From Citrobacter sp. On2M (GTDB taxonomy: Bacteria > Pseudomonadota > Gammaproteobacteria > Enterobacterales > Enterobacteriaceae): 64,000 bases of DNA. Below are positions 21,349-32,549 of this stretch, one piece after another. Where the stretch lies: assembly GCF_018035235.1 (NCBI RefSeq), contig NZ_WPCV01000003.1, positions 186,001 to 250,000 of the forward strand. The letters run 5' to 3'. The notes below the pieces were generated by a model. That model was not told the DNA's origin and searched no databases. It was given only the letters and a program-made list of their open reading frames with translations. Within the stretch, counting starts at the first letter, position 1; the number at the start of each line of letters is the position of its first letter. Made by a program: the position numbers and the translations under genes.

Positions 21349-22323
21349 TTATTTAAATCCCACCACCGGATGTTGTTTGTACGGCGTCTCCAGCTCGGCG
21401 ATCTGCTCCGGCTTCAGTGTTAAATCCACCGCATTAAGCAATTCATCCAGCTGTTCCTCACGCGACGTACCGATAATCGGTGCGGCCACACCGGGTTTGC
21501 TCAGCAGCCAGGCCAGTGCGACCTGTGCCCGCGTGACGCCTAATTCCTCACTGATACCGGCGAGCCGTGCGGCAATTTGTGCATCGTTTTCATCGCTCTC
21601 GTTGTACAAATTTTTACCGACTTCATCAGAAACCAGACGTGCAGTGGTTTCTCCCCAGGGGCGTGTCAGGCGACCACGCGCCAGTGGACTCCATGGGATC
21701 ACCGCAACGCCTTCCTGATAGCAAAGCGGCAGCATTTCGCGTTCTTCTTCGCGATAAATCAGGTTGTAGTGATCCTGCATGCTTACGAACTGCGCCCAGC
21801 CGTGTTGTTTCTGTAAGGCCAGCGCCTGAGCAAACTGCGAAGCGTGCATGGATGAGGCGCCGATATAGCGCGCTTTACCGGCTTTAACAACGTCGTTCAG
21901 AGCTTCCAGCGTTTCTTCGATTGGCGTGTTGTAATCCCAACGGTGAATTTGCAGGATGTCGACATAGTCCATACCCAGACGTCTGAGGCTGTCATCGATC
22001 GAGCGCAGGATTTGTGCGCGGGATAATCCTTCTGCTAAATCATCAACCTGGTGAAAAACCTTGGTGGCGACCACGACATCTTCGCGGCGGGTGAAATCAC
22101 GCAGCGCGCGACCGAGAATCTCTTCGCTACTGCCAGCGGAGTAACTGTTGGCGGTATCGAAAAAGTTAATGCCACCCTCAAGGGCGTGTTTGATTATCGG
22201 GCGGCTGCTTTCTTCAGGTAGCGTCCAGGCGTGATTGCCGCGATGGGGTTCGCCAAACGTCATGCAGCCCAGGCAAAGGCGGGAGACACGAAGGTCGGTT
22301 TTTCCTAAGGTGTTGTATTTCAT
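21349..22323 (-). CDS. yajO: Aldo-keto reductase YajO
   Basis: An NADPH-dependent aldo-keto reductase of the AKR fold, 324 aa. The catalytic tetrad is recognisable: FFDTANSYS (Asp and Tyr), ATKVFH (Lys), and LQIHRWDYN (His). The C-terminal GTSREEQLDELLNA binds the nucleotide phosphate. In E. coli YajO has been linked to xylulose/thiamine-related metabolism, but its true substrate is unclear. The start is the ATG at 22323 with a CAGGAG ribosome site; a TTG codon directly before it is not needed. It follows dxs by 56 bp on the same strand. Confidence 0.94.
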   Translation of the reverse strand: MKYNTLGKTDLRVSRLCLGCMTFGEPHRGNHAWTLPEESSRPIIKHALEGGINFFDTANSYSAGSSEEILGRALRDFTRREDVVVATKVFHQVDDLAEGLSRAQILRSIDDSLRRLGMDYVDILQIHRWDYNTPIEETLEALNDVVKAGKARYIGASSMHASQFAQALALQKQHGWAQFVSMQDHYNLIYREEEREMLPLCYQEGVAVIPWSPLARGRLTRPWGETTARLVSDEVGKNLYNESDENDAQIAARLAGISEELGVTRAQVALAWLLSKPGVAAPIIGTSREEQLDELLNAVDLTLKPEQIAELETPYKQHPVVGFK

Positions 22324-22379
22324 CAATCCACTCCTGCTTAGCTCGTGATGAGTTAAGCATAGCAGGAGCGGAGAGGGGA

Positions 22380-24242
22380 TTATGCCAGCCAGGCCTTGAT
22401 TTTGGTCTCAATGCCAGCGGCATCAAGACCCAGATCGGCGCGGGCCTCCTCCTGAGTCCCCTGCGGGATGAAGAAATCAGGCAGGCCAATGTTCAGTACC
22501 GGAACGGGCTTGCGATGAGCCATCAGCACTTCGTTTACGCCGCTGCCAGCACCGCCCATAATGGCGTTCTCTTCAATGGTGACCAGCACTTCGTGTTGAG
22601 CTGCCATTTCCAGGATCAGCGTTTCATCCAGCGGTTTCACAAAGCGCATATCCACCAGCGTGGCGTTCAGCGACTCGGCGACCTGAGCGGCTTCCGGCAT
22701 CAGGGTACCGAAGTTGAGAATCGCGACTTTCTCTCCGTGACGTTTCACTATACCTTTCCCGATAGGCAGTTGTTCCAGCGGCGCCAGCTCAACGCCCACC
22801 GCGTTACCGCGCGGATAGCGCACTACCGTTGGACCATCGTTATAGTGATAGCCAGTGAACAGCATCTGGCGACATTCGTTCTCATCGCTTGGGGTCATAA
22901 TGACCATTTCCGGGATGCAGCGCAGGAAGGAGAGATCGAACGCCCCCTGGTGGGTTTGTCCATCTGCACCAACGATACCCGCCCGGTCAACGGCGAACAG
23001 GACTGGCAGTTTCTGAATGGCGACATCATGCAGCACCTGATCGTAAGCGCGTTGCAGGAAGGTAGAGTAAATAGCCACGACCGGCTTATAGCCGCCAATC
23101 GCCAGACCGGCAGCAAACGTCACCGCGTGCTGCTCGGCAATTGCCACATCGAAGTAGCGGTCCGGGAACTTACGTGAGAATTCCACCATGCCGGAGCCTT
23201 CGCGCATCGCCGGGGTGATCGCCATCAGCTTATTGTCTTTCGCCGCGGTTTCGCACAGCCAGTCACCGAAGATTTTTGAATAGCTTGGCAGGCCGCCGCT
23301 ACTTTTCGGCAGGCATCCGCTGGACGGATCGAATTTGGGTACCGCGTGGAAGGTAATTGGATCTTTTTCCGCTGGCTCGTAGCCACGACCTTTTTTGGTC
23401 ATGATGTGCAGGAACTGTGGACCTTTCAGATCGCGCATGTTCTTCAGCGTAGTGATAAGCCCCAGCACGTCGTGACCATCCACCGGGCCGATATAGTTAA
23501 AGCCCAGCTCTTCAAACAGCGTACCCGGAACAACCATGCCTTTGATGTGTTCTTCGGTACGTTTGAGCAGCTCTTTAATCGGCGGTACGCCGGAGAACAC
23601 TTTCTTTCCGCCTTCGCGCAGCGAAGAGTAAAGTTTGCCGGAGAGCAATTGCGCCAGGTGGTTATTCAGCGCACCGACGTTTTCTGAGATCGACATTTCG
23701 TTGTCGTTCAGAATAACCAACATGTCGGGCTTAATATCACCCGCGTGGTTCATCGCTTCAAACGCCATGCCAGCGGTGATGGCGCCGTCGCCAATCACGC
23801 AGACGGTACGACGTTCTTTGCCTTCTTTCTCGGCGGCAACCGCAATACCGATGCCAGCGCTGATAGAGGTCGAGGAGTGTCCGACGCTCAGTACGTCATA
23901 CTCGCTCTCACCGCGCCACGGGAACGGATGCAAACCGCCTTTTTGGCGAATCGTACCGATTTTATCGCGACGGCCGGTCAGAATTTTGTGTGGGTAAGCC
24001 TGATGTCCCACATCCCAGATTAACTGGTCAAACGGGGTGTTGTAGACGTAGTGCAGCGCGACGGTGAGTTCCACCGTGCCCAGACCAGAGGCGAAGTGCC
24101 CGCTGGAACGGCTTACGCTGTCGAGCAAATAGCGGCGCAGTTCGTCGCAAAGCTTTGGCAGGCTCTCTTTTGGCAGCAGGCGTAACTCCTGGGTGGAGTC
24201 GACCAGCGCCAGGGTCGGGTATTTGGCTATATCAAAACTCAT
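22380..24242 (-). CDS. dxs: 1-deoxy-D-xylulose-5-phosphate synthase Dxs
   Basis: It condenses pyruvate with glyceraldehyde 3-phosphate using thiamine diphosphate, the first step of the MEP isoprenoid pathway and a branch to thiamine and pyridoxal. At 620 aa it has the E. coli length. The thiamine motif begins with [11 protein letters not shown] (about residue 150) and ends with [10 protein letters not shown]; the transketolase-like Pyr domain carries [14 protein letters not shown] with the catalytic Glu, and GADGQTHQG follows. It is third in xseB-ispA-dxs-yajO, 24 bp after ispA. Confidence 0.98.
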   Translation of the reverse strand: MSFDIAKYPTLALVDSTQELRLLPKESLPKLCDELRRYLLDSVSRSSGHFASGLGTVELTVALHYVYNTPFDQLIWDVGHQAYPHKILTGRRDKIGTIRQKGGLHPFPWRGESEYDVLSVGHSSTSISAGIGIAVAAEKEGKERRTVCVIGDGAITAGMAFEAMNHAGDIKPDMLVILNDNEMSISENVGALNNHLAQLLSGKLYSSLREGGKKVFSGVPPIKELLKRTEEHIKGMVVPGTLFEELGFNYIGPVDGHDVLGLITTLKNMRDLKGPQFLHIMTKKGRGYEPAEKDPITFHAVPKFDPSSGCLPKSSGGLPSYSKIFGDWLCETAAKDNKLMAITPAMREGSGMVEFSRKFPDRYFDVAIAEQHAVTFAAGLAIGGYKPVVAIYSTFLQRAYDQVLHDVAIQKLPVLFAVDRAGIVGADGQTHQGAFDLSFLRCIPEMVIMTPSDENECRQMLFTGYHYNDGPTVVRYPRGNAVGVELAPLEQLPIGKGIVKRHGEKVAILNFGTLMPEAAQVAESLNATLVDMRFVKPLDETLILEMAAQHEVLVTIEENAIMGGAGSGVNEVLMAHRKPVPVLNIGLPDFFIPQGTQEEARADLGLDAAGIETKIKAWLA

Positions 24243-24266
24243 CGCAAGCTCATGGGATATGTTGGT

Positions 24267-25166
24267 TTATTTATCACGCTGGATTATATAGTCCGCTAGC
24301 GCTTCCAGTGCCGAGGTATCGAGTGACTGTGCGGCCAGCAGATTCAGCGACTGGCGGGCATCTTCGATTAAATCCCGGGCTTTATTCCGGGCTTGCTCAA
24401 GACCCAGAAGTGCAGGATAGGTACTTTTGCCAAGCTGCTGGTCAGCACCCTGACGTTTACCCAATATTGCAGTATCGCCCACCACATCCAGGATGTCATC
24501 CTGAACCTGGAAAGCCAGGCCGATGCTTTCTGCATATTTGTCGAGTGTTGCCAGGCATTCTCGCCCTTTGTCACCTGCGCTTAATGCCCCCAAACGTACG
24601 GCGGCGCGAATCAATGCCCCGGTTTTGTGGCGGTGAATACGCTCCAGCGCATCCAGCTCAACCTGATGGCCTTCGGCTGCCAGATCCAGTGCCTGGCCGC
24701 CGCACATTCCGGCGATACCGCTGGCCTGGGCCAGTTCAGAGATCATCGCGATGCGGTCACGGTCAGACACTTCCGGCATCGGGGCGTCGCTGATAATGGA
24801 GAACGCCAGCGTTTGCAGCGCATCTCCGGCGAGGATCGCGTTTGCCTCGCCAAATTTTACGTGGCAGGTCGGCAGACCGCGGCGCAGGTCATCGTCGTCC
24901 ATCGCGGGTAAATCATCGTGCATCAACGAATAAGCATGGATGCACTCGACGGCTGCCGCGGGAGCATCAAGCGTACTCAGGCTGACGCCAAACATCTGAC
25001 CGGTCGCGTACACCAGAAACGGGCGCAGACGTTTACCGCCTAATAATGCGCCATATTGCATGGTTTCGACCACGGGAGTGTTCTGAAAGGGCAGTGGCGC
25101 GATAAAACGGCTCAGTGCCTGATTGGCCTGCTCAACGCAAGCCTGTAGCTGCTGCGTAAAATCCAT
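24267..25166 (-). CDS. ispA: Farnesyl diphosphate synthase IspA
   Basis: It extends dimethylallyl diphosphate with two isopentenyl units to farnesyl diphosphate, feeding ubiquinone, undecaprenyl phosphate and heme O synthesis (CyoE, also in this window, uses the product). The length is 299 aa. The first aspartate-rich motif is DDLPAMDDDDLRRG and the second is QVQDDILDVVGD; GGKRLRPFLVYA binds the diphosphate. The start codon directly follows the xseB stop, so the two are tightly coupled. Confidence 0.98.
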   Translation of the reverse strand: MDFTQQLQACVEQANQALSRFIAPLPFQNTPVVETMQYGALLGGKRLRPFLVYATGQMFGVSLSTLDAPAAAVECIHAYSLMHDDLPAMDDDDLRRGLPTCHVKFGEANAILAGDALQTLAFSIISDAPMPEVSDRDRIAMISELAQASGIAGMCGGQALDLAAEGHQVELDALERIHRHKTGALIRAAVRLGALSAGDKGRECLATLDKYAESIGLAFQVQDDILDVVGDTAILGKRQGADQQLGKSTYPALLGLEQARNKARDLIEDARQSLNLLAAQSLDTSALEALADYIIQRDK

Positions 25167-25409
25167 TTACTCATTATCCGGTGTAAAAGGCGTAAGGGCG
25201 GCGTCTTCAGTATCTGACAGCAGGATTTGCACGCGCTGTTCAGCCTGTTGCAATTTAACCTGTCCCTGACGCGCCAACTGTACGCCTCGTTCGAATTCGT
25301 TCAGCGCTTCTTCCAGCGGCAGGTCGCCGCTTTCCAGGCGGGTAACAATCTGTTCCAGCTCGCTCAGCGCTGTTTCAAAACTGGCTGGCGCTTCATTTTT
25401 CTTCGGCAT
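25167..25409 (-). CDS. xseB: Exodeoxyribonuclease VII small subunit XseB
   Basis: The 80-aa helical subunit that assembles on XseA to form a single-strand DNA exonuclease. It has the family core [20 protein letters not shown], followed by [20 protein letters not shown]. It is the first gene of xseB-ispA-dxs-yajO, reading away from thiI. The catalytic subunit XseA is encoded elsewhere, as in other enterobacteria. Confidence 0.96.
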   Translation of the reverse strand: MPKKNEAPASFETALSELEQIVTRLESGDLPLEEALNEFERGVQLARQGQVKLQQAEQRVQILLSDTEDAALTPFTPDNE

Positions 25410-25520
25410 AATGAATGTCTGACTCTCTGTATTGGCAGCACAAGACTATGGTAACGGACTCGCACTGATAAGCAAATAACGCGCAATGGTAAGGCGATGT
25501 GCACAGGATGACCATGATGG

Positions 25521-25529
25521 TGGTATACT
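25521..25529 (+). promoter_or_regulatory. thiI: Extended -10 promoter of thiI
   Basis: TGGTATACT is an extended -10 element (TGn followed by TATACT), 89 bp upstream of the thiI ATG. No good -35 hexamer is visible, which is usual for extended -10 promoters. Confidence 0.45.
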
Positions 25530-25617
25530 TGCGCGCCTGGATGCAGCCGCAGGGTATGGGCTGCTGTATTTTTTTCCATTACAAGTCATTCAGACTTGCC
25601 AAAGAACCATTGCCGCC

Positions 25618-27066
25618 ATGAAGTTTATCATTAAATTGTTCCCAGAAATCACCATCAAAAGCCAATCTGTGCGTTTGCGCTTTATAAAAATTCTGACAGG
25701 GAACATTCGTAACGTTTTAAAGCACTATGATGAAGACCTTGCCGTTGTCCGTCACTGGGATCACGTTGAGGTTCGCGCGAAAGATGAAAGCCAACGCCTG
25801 GACATTCGCGACGCGCTAACCCGTATTCCGGGGATCCACCATATTCTCGAAGTAGAAGACGTGCCGTTTACCGATATGCACGATATTTTCGAGAAAGCGC
25901 TGGTACAGTATCGCGATCAACTGGAAGGTAAGACCTTCTGCGTTCGCGTCAAACGTCGCGGTAAGCATGAGTTTAGCTCTATTGAGGTGGAACGCTATGT
26001 TGGCGGTGGACTGAACCAGCATATTGAATCCGCGCGCGTGAAGCTGACGAAGCCGGACGTGACGGTGAATCTTGAAATCGAAAACGACCGCCTGTTGCTG
26101 GTTAAAGGCCGCTATGAAGGTATCGGCGGTTTCCCGATAGGGACACAGGAAGACGTACTGTCGCTGATCTCGGGTGGTTTCGACTCCGGCGTGTCCAGCT
26201 ACATGCTGATGCGTCGCGGCTGCCGCGTACACTATTGCTTCTTCAACCTGGGCGGGGCAGCGCATGAAATCGGCGTTCGCCAGGTGGCGCATTATCTGTG
26301 GAACCGCTTTGGTAGCTCGCATCGCGTGCGTTTTGTTGCCATCAACTTTGAGCCGGTAGTGGGCGAGATCCTGGAGAAAGTCGACGACGGTCAGATGGGC
26401 GTGGTCCTCAAACGTATGATGGTACGCGCGGCGTCGAAAGTCGCTGAGCGCTACGGCGTACAGGCGCTGGTAACCGGTGAAGCGCTGGGCCAGGTGTCCA
26501 GCCAGACGCTGACCAACCTGCGCCTGATCGATAACGTTTCTGACACCCTGATCCTGCGACCGCTTATCTCCCATGATAAAGAGCACATTATCAATCTGGC
26601 ACGTGAAATTGGTACCGAGGACTTTGCCCGTACTATGCCGGAATACTGCGGCGTGATTTCAAAAAGCCCGACGGTGAAAGCAATTAAGGCGAAGATTGAG
26701 GCCGAAGAAGAAAACTTCGATTTCTCGATCCTCGATAAAGTGGTTGAAGAAGCGAACAATATCGATATTCGTGATATCGCCCAGCAGACGCAGCAGACCG
26801 TGGTGGAAGTGGAAACCGTGAGCGGCTTCGGCCCGAACGATGTGATTCTGGATATCCGCTCTGTGGATGAACAGGATGACAAACCGCTGAAGGTTGACGG
26901 CGTGGACGTCGTTTCTCTGCCGTTCTACAAGCTGAGCACCAAATTCGGCGATCTGGATCAGAGCAAAACCTGGCTGCTATGGTGTGAACGCGGGGTGATG
27001 AGCCGTCTGCAGGCGCTTTACCTGCGCGAGCAGGGCTTTGAAAACGTGAAGGTGTATCGCCCATAA
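25618..27066 (+). CDS. thiI: tRNA 4-thiouridine synthetase / thiamine sulfurtransferase ThiI
   Basis: It adenylates and thiolates U8 of tRNA and relays sulfur to ThiS for thiazole synthesis. It is 482 aa from the ATG at 25618. Domains are: an N-terminal ferredoxin-like part and THUMP (about 60-165), the PP-loop ATPase with SGGFDSG near 183-189, and a C-terminal rhodanese domain with the persulfide cysteine in [10 protein letters not shown] (C456 by E. coli numbering). The second redox cysteine is in MPEYCGVIS (C344). It is divergent from xseB-dxs, so thiamine sulfur transfer and the DXP source share a locus. Confidence 0.98.
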   Translation: MKFIIKLFPEITIKSQSVRLRFIKILTGNIRNVLKHYDEDLAVVRHWDHVEVRAKDESQRLDIRDALTRIPGIHHILEVEDVPFTDMHDIFEKALVQYRDQLEGKTFCVRVKRRGKHEFSSIEVERYVGGGLNQHIESARVKLTKPDVTVNLEIENDRLLLVKGRYEGIGGFPIGTQEDVLSLISGGFDSGVSSYMLMRRGCRVHYCFFNLGGAAHEIGVRQVAHYLWNRFGSSHRVRFVAINFEPVVGEILEKVDDGQMGVVLKRMMVRAASKVAERYGVQALVTGEALGQVSSQTLTNLRLIDNVSDTLILRPLISHDKEHIINLAREIGTEDFARTMPEYCGVISKSPTVKAIKAKIEAEEENFDFSILDKVVEEANNIDIRDIAQQTQQTVVEVETVSGFGPNDVILDIRSVDEQDDKPLKVDGVDVVSLPFYKLSTKFGDLDQSKTWLLWCERGVMSRLQALYLREQGFENVKVYRP

Positions 27067-27088
27067 TTGAGCAAACACCATGTTGAAG

Positions 27089-27119
27089 GCCGGATATGGC
27101 GGTTACGCCGCCATCCGGC
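27089..27119. repeat. REP element after thiI
   Basis: GCCGGATATGGCG (27089-27101) is followed by a short loop and the complementary CGCCATCCGGC ending at 27119. It lies between the convergent 3' ends of thiI and the secreted-protein gene. Confidence 0.75.
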
Positions 27120-27131
27120 AATACAACGTTA

Positions 27132-28214
27132 TTATTCAAAACGCATGGGAAGCGTTTTCCCGTTCGACTCCCAGACGCCCTGATAAACCCCGTCTTTTAA
27201 ATCCAGTGTTATTTTCTCTTGCGATTGTTCAGCTGCAGACGTCTTCAGTTCATAATGTTGATTATCGGCCGTATCGCACTTACCGGTTAATTCAATCGGT
27301 GCGCCAAATTTCTGGTAAAAGTAAGCCCCGTCAATAAAATCACCGTATTTGCACTCCACCTTCAACACAATACGCATGCTTTTTCCCAGCGTGCCGTACA
27401 TCACCTTGCCGTCAATGCCGGGGGCGGGCTCAACCGGTGTTGTACTCTTTGCGCCAGTCAGATACTGGCCGTATGACGTGAGCTGATTATGCAGTTCTGC
27501 GGTAGGTATTTTCGTGGTGAAATCGCCCAGATCGTCGAGCGCACGGCTGGCATGGTTGCTACAGCGTCCATTCAGGAAGGCCAAATGGTCTTTTTGCAGA
27601 GAGAATTTATCGATGTAGTACAAACCGTCGGTGTAGGTTGCGCATGATGCGTAGAATTCGGCATAGTCAAAATCATCGCCTTTCTCTTCTTTTATTTGCG
27701 CCGACGTCTGCGATTTATGCGCATCAACAAAGGTGTCGATTTGGCCACGGATATCTTTTCTGATGCGGGTATTTAATTCGGCCATCGTAGAGCGGGAAAA
27801 GAGATCGTTGAGGGTAATTGCTGCGCCGTTGGCTAAATCGAAGCTGAGCGGTACATTGTACGATTCACAATACGCGCCGCACCCTTCGACAAACATGTTC
27901 AGTGACAGTATTTTGTCGTCGCGATACTCAACCGTGTAATCAAGGTTTGCGGTGGCGTTTCTCTCTGCTTTGGCGAACTGCTTCAGCGTAGCCTGTGGGT
28001 TGCTACCCGGCAACTGATTGATAAAGCTTGCGAAAATATAATCGTTAATGCGTTTAGCGACCTGAGGGTTATCCGTTGAAGTAAACCACGGCACGCGATA
28101 CTGTATCTCAGCGCTTGCGGGGTAGCGATATTCAAGGTTTTTTATTTCAAGTTGCGTTGCTGCGGCGTAGCCGGAAAGGAGCAGTAAAGCCACTGCGCTC
28201 AGATATCCTTTCAT
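27132..28214 (-). CDS. Secreted six-cysteine protein, DUF3298/RsiV-like, 360 aa
   Basis: A periplasmic or exported protein with a clear signal peptide (MKGYLSAVALLLLSGYAAA, cleavage near residue 19). After it come a PdaC/DUF4163-like part (about 20-110, YPASAEIQYR...VAKRINDYIF) and a DUF3298-like part (FDLANGAAITLNDLFSRS, about 105-220), seen in RsiV-type and lysozyme-binding or polysaccharide-deacetylase-associated proteins. Six cysteines at 112, 116, 191, 218, 288 and 313 could form three disulfides. The C-terminal 100 residues match nothing I recognise. The ribosome site is AAGGAA. The gene stands alone between thiI and yajL, a junction where Salmonella carries phosphonate genes and E. coli K-12 almost nothing, as I recall. 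The family call is by eye only. Confidence 0.6.
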   Translation of the reverse strand: MKGYLSAVALLLLSGYAAATQLEIKNLEYRYPASAEIQYRVPWFTSTDNPQVAKRINDYIFASFINQLPGSNPQATLKQFAKAERNATANLDYTVEYRDDKILSLNMFVEGCGAYCESYNVPLSFDLANGAAITLNDLFSRSTMAELNTRIRKDIRGQIDTFVDAHKSQTSAQIKEEKGDDFDYAEFYASCATYTDGLYYIDKFSLQKDHLAFLNGRCSNHASRALDDLGDFTTKIPTAELHNQLTSYGQYLTGAKSTTPVEPAPGIDGKVMYGTLGKSMRIVLKVECKYGDFIDGAYFYQKFGAPIELTGKCDTADNQHYELKTSAAEQSQEKITLDLKDGVYQGVWESNGKTLPMRFE

Positions 28215-28246
28215 TCTTATTCCTTGTAGGTAAGTGGCCTGAAGAT

Positions 28247-29711
<1,465 letters not shown>

Positions 29712-29885
29712 TCTTCCTCCTCACCTGCAACAACACCAGGTGTTAATCCATTTCGACCGCACCCCATTATTGTTCGCAGATGTCACTACCACGTACAATG
29801 AAGGGATACAGCCTAGTATAGCGCTGTCTGTTGAGTAACTTTGCAGGTATTATGCTTTGCATCAAAAATGAAGGGAGAGGAAAAG

Positions 29886-30377
29886 ATGCCATCTTTCGAT
29901 ATTGTCTCTGAAGTTGATCTTCAGGAAGCCCGTAACGCGGTGGATAACGCCAGCCGTGAAGTCGAGTCACGCTTTGATTTTCGTGGCGTTGAAGCCACTT
30001 TTGAGCTGAATGAGTCAAATAAGACGATTAAGGTGCTGAGCGAGTCTGATTTCCAGGTCAATCAGCTGCTGGATATTTTACGTGCAAAGCTGCTGAAACG
30101 CGGTATTGAAGGCACGTCGCTGGACGTACCAGAGACCTTCGTGCACAGCGGTAAAACCTGGTTTGTTGAAGCTAAGCTGAAGCAGGGCATTGAAAGCGCG
30201 GTGCAAAAGAAAATCGTTAAGCTGATCAAAGACAGCAAGCTGAAAGTGCAGGCGCAGATTCAAGGCGAAGAAATTCGTGTGACCGGTAAGGCGCGTGACG
30301 ATCTGCAATCCGTCATGGCGCTGGTTCGCGGCGGCGATCTCGGCCAGCCGTTCCAGTTTAAGAACTTCCGCGATTAA
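29886..30377 (+). CDS. yajQ: Nucleotide-binding protein YajQ
   Basis: A 163-aa protein of two ferredoxin-like domains. Family members bind nucleotides, and in Xanthomonas a homologue binds cyclic di-GMP; the role in enterobacteria is unsettled. The start at 29886 gives the conserved [20 protein letters not shown] with a GGGAGAGG ribosome site; a 15-codon upstream extension was rejected. The C-terminus [15 protein letters not shown] is the family signature. It is monocistronic, followed by a BIME. Confidence 0.95.
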   Translation: MPSFDIVSEVDLQEARNAVDNASREVESRFDFRGVEATFELNESNKTIKVLSESDFQVNQLLDILRAKLLKRGIEGTSLDVPETFVHSGKTWFVEAKLKQGIESAVQKKIVKLIKDSKLKVQAQIQGEEIRVTGKARDDLQSVMALVRGGDLGQPFQFKNFRD

Positions 30378-30385
30378 GTCGTAAT

Positions 30386-30454
30386 GCCTGATCCGGCCTA
30401 CAGGTCGCACATGCTATTTGTAGGCCGGACAAGACGATAGTCACCATTCGGCAC
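30386..30454. repeat. BIME between yajQ and yajR
   Basis: A GCCTGATCCGGCCTACA unit near 30386-30402 is followed by its inverted partner TGTAGGCCGGACAAG near 30418-30432, between convergent genes. Confidence 0.7.
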
Positions 30455-30457
30455 TCT

Positions 30458-31822
30458 TCACGCCTGGCTTATCGCTTGCTCAACTTCGAATCGATTGGTC
30501 ACTTTGCTGTCGATTTTCACGTAGGCTGAATGCTCTTTCGCCACGATTAACACTTCGCTTATCCCTTCTTTCGCCAACAGACGCTGCTTCAACGTGTCAT
30601 CCGCGGCAATTTCTGGTGGGATTTCCACGCGCAGGCTGCTGACGTAAGGCGGTTCTTTCATTGTGCTTGCCACCAGTAACCAAATGGCTGCCAGCAGCGC
30701 GCCAGCCAGGAATACGGCCTGACCATCAAACATTTCGACCACCCAACCACCGAGTGAACCGCCAATCGCCACGCCAAGAAACTGGCTGGTGGAGTAAACG
30801 CCCATCGCCGTGCCTTTATAACCTGCAGGTGATTCTTTGCTGATAAGCGAGGGGAGAAGGGCTTCCATCAGGTTAAAGGCGAGGAAGAAAATCTGCACGC
30901 CCGCAATCAGACCCCAGAAACGAATGTTAGCGCTCCATAATACGATCTCTGCGATAAGGATCAGTAACACGCAGGCGAGGAACACGCGTTTCATCTTGCG
31001 CTTCACTTCGGCGTAAATGATGAACGGCACCACGGAAACAAAAGACAGCAGCATCGTCACCAGATAAATTTTCCAGTGTTCGGCGGCGGGGAAACCGGCT
31101 TTCGCCAGTTGTCCTGGTAACGCGACGAAAGTGGACATCAACAAAATGTGCAGGCACATGATGCCGAAGTTGAGCTTCAGCAGTTTAGGCTCCGCCAGCA
31201 CTTTGCTGAAGCTGCCTTTTACCATGCCCGACTCGCGGTTCAGCACGTGGTTGGTACTATTGGGAACGACCCAAATAGTCAGCACGATACCCGTGGTGGC
31301 AAGAGCGGCAATCATCCAGAACAGCGCGTGGAGCCCCAGCGCATGGGTAACGATGGGCCCCAGCACCATCGCAATGGCAAAGGTGATACCAAAGCTGACG
31401 CCGATAAACGCCATCGCTTTGGTGCGGTTTTGCTCGCGGGTTAAGTCGGACAACAGCGCCATTACGGCGGCGGCAATTGCGCCAGAGCCTTGTAGGGCGC
31501 GGCCAAGAATAATTCCCCAGATAGAATCGGAGAGCGCGGCAATCACGCTGCCGAGAACGAATACCGCCAGTCCGCCGACGATAAGCGGCTTACGGCCGAT
31601 GCGGTCAGAGAGTAAACCAAAGGGGATCTGGAAGACGGCTTGCGCCAGGCCATAAATGCCGATGGCAAGGCCTATCAGCGCTTCGCTGGCACCCTGTAGC
31701 GCCATGCCGTACGTGGTCAGAACTGGCAGAACCATAAACATGCCAAGCATGCGCAACGAGAATACGGTCCCTAAACCCCAGGTGGCGCGCAACTCACCGG
31801 GCGTCATTTTGTAATCGTTCAT
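30458..31822 (-). CDS. yajR: MFS transporter YajR
   Basis: A 12-helix major facilitator with a C-terminal cytosolic extension. The length is 454 aa from MNDYKMTPGE. Motif A is intact in the loop between helices 2 and 3 (GLLSDRIGRKPL), and the extension (about residues 390-454) carries a ferredoxin-like YAM domain (EHSAYVKIDSKVTNRFEVEQA). The substrate is unknown; it resembles proton-driven drug exporters. The ATG at 31822 follows AGGTGGG; a GTG two codons upstream is not needed. It is divergent from the DUF1493 cassette. Confidence 0.95.
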   Translation of the reverse strand: MNDYKMTPGELRATWGLGTVFSLRMLGMFMVLPVLTTYGMALQGASEALIGLAIGIYGLAQAVFQIPFGLLSDRIGRKPLIVGGLAVFVLGSVIAALSDSIWGIILGRALQGSGAIAAAVMALLSDLTREQNRTKAMAFIGVSFGITFAIAMVLGPIVTHALGLHALFWMIAALATTGIVLTIWVVPNSTNHVLNRESGMVKGSFSKVLAEPKLLKLNFGIMCLHILLMSTFVALPGQLAKAGFPAAEHWKIYLVTMLLSFVSVVPFIIYAEVKRKMKRVFLACVLLILIAEIVLWSANIRFWGLIAGVQIFFLAFNLMEALLPSLISKESPAGYKGTAMGVYSTSQFLGVAIGGSLGGWVVEMFDGQAVFLAGALLAAIWLLVASTMKEPPYVSSLRVEIPPEIAADDTLKQRLLAKEGISEVLIVAKEHSAYVKIDSKVTNRFEVEQAISQA

Positions 31823-31917
31823 TCCCACCTCTGTATTAATTTCGCGCCTAGTGTAAAGCGGGGAAGGAATGGGGTAAACCTCTACGATATGTGGAATTGT
31901 GTAGCACGGAAACTTAA

Positions 31918-32004
31918 ATAGTTACGGTTGCAACTAATTTACTTGCGATAATTACAGGTGTAGTCTTTTTGTGGTTATTACTAATGGAAACAGGGAAAAG
32001 GAAA
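31918..32004 (+). pseudogene. Probable remnant of a membrane-protein gene upstream of DUF1493
   Basis: The frame that ends at the DUF1493 start stays open back to 31918 but has no start codon in its first part. It would encode a hydrophobic stretch, VATNLLAIITGVVFLWLLL, followed by basic METGKRK, which looks like a membrane anchor and its positive-inside flank. A short ATG frame at 31889 (MWNCVARKLK, then stop) is out of phase and could be the severed N-terminus. I read this as the decayed front of a partner gene whose tail persists at 32005-32073; the full-length family is not recognised. Confidence 0.4.
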
Positions 32005-32073
32005 ATGGTATTTCGTAATAAATATCACCAATTGATTCAGGCTGATGACGGTATTCAATGGACATCATTCTAA
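32005..32073 (+). CDS. 22-aa coupled peptide, tail of the DUF1493 partner gene
   Basis: ATG at 32005, after an AAAAGGA ribosome site, opens a 22-codon frame ending in DDGIQWTSF and a TAA whose last base is the first base of the DUF1493 ATG (TAATG at 32071-32075). The DUF1493 start has no ribosome site of its own, so it probably depends on ribosomes ending this peptide. The same nine-residue ending, with silent third-position changes, occurs before the second DUF1493 gene. It is either a leader peptide today or the last piece of a longer gene. Confidence 0.5.
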   Translation: MVFRNKYHQLIQADDGIQWTSF

Positions 32074-32432
32074 TGAGTATTCAAGACGATGTGTTAAAGC
32101 TTTTCAGGGAAGAAATACCCGGGTATTTGGATGAAAACTGGAAAGAGGTTCCTTTAGAACTCGACTCAGAACTATTTGATGTCCCCGGTGATGACCTCCA
32201 CAGTGCTCTGACTCGATATGAGAAAGAGTTTAAAGTCGATTTATCATGTGTGAACTGGAAACCGTATTATCCGTGGCACAATTTGCCACTATTCACTAGA
32301 TGGTTCAAAGCTAAATGGGAAGAAGTAGAAGGCACACGTTTACCTTTAACCGTAAGGATGTTTGCGGAGTCAGCAAAGGCGGGGAAATGGTTGTTTGAGA
32401 TCTGGCCTGATGAACAAAAAGACGAGACCTGA
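32073..32432 (+). CDS. DUF1493 family protein, copy 1 (119 aa)
   Basis: A small acidic protein of unknown function. It has the family features I recall for DUF1493: an N-terminal MSIQDDVLKLFREEI helix, a central LHSALTRYEKEFKVDLSCVNW segment, and the C-terminal signature LPLTVRMFAESAKAGKWLFE. The central segment resembles the D-x-L-x-x-x-x-E-x-x-F pattern of acyl carrier proteins, but no Ser sits where phosphopantetheine would attach. I chose the ATG at 32073 because it overlaps the upstream stop (TAATG); an in-frame ATG at 32058 is possible. A terminator follows at 32458. A second copy lies 527 bp downstream. Confidence 0.75.
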   Translation: MSIQDDVLKLFREEIPGYLDENWKEVPLELDSELFDVPGDDLHSALTRYEKEFKVDLSCVNWKPYYPWHNLPLFTRWFKAKWEEVEGTRLPLTVRMFAESAKAGKWLFEIWPDEQKDET

Positions 32433-32457
32433 TGCTGTCAAAATCGGGTAGTAAATA

Positions 32458-32481
32458 AAAAGGATGCCGAAGTACCCTTTT
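32458..32481. terminator. Terminator hairpin after DUF1493 copy 1
   Basis: AAAAGGATGC (32458-32467), loop CGAA, then GTACCCTTTT (32472-32481): a 10-4-10 layout with one mismatch and one G-T pair. It aligns with the hairpin after copy 2 at 21 of 25 bases over the same span, showing that the terminator was duplicated with the gene. Confidence 0.65.
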
Positions 32482-32549
32482 AGCATTCGCTGAATTTACC
32501 CAACCAAGGTCAACAGGGTGTATGAATAATACATCATAAAGTCTAATGA

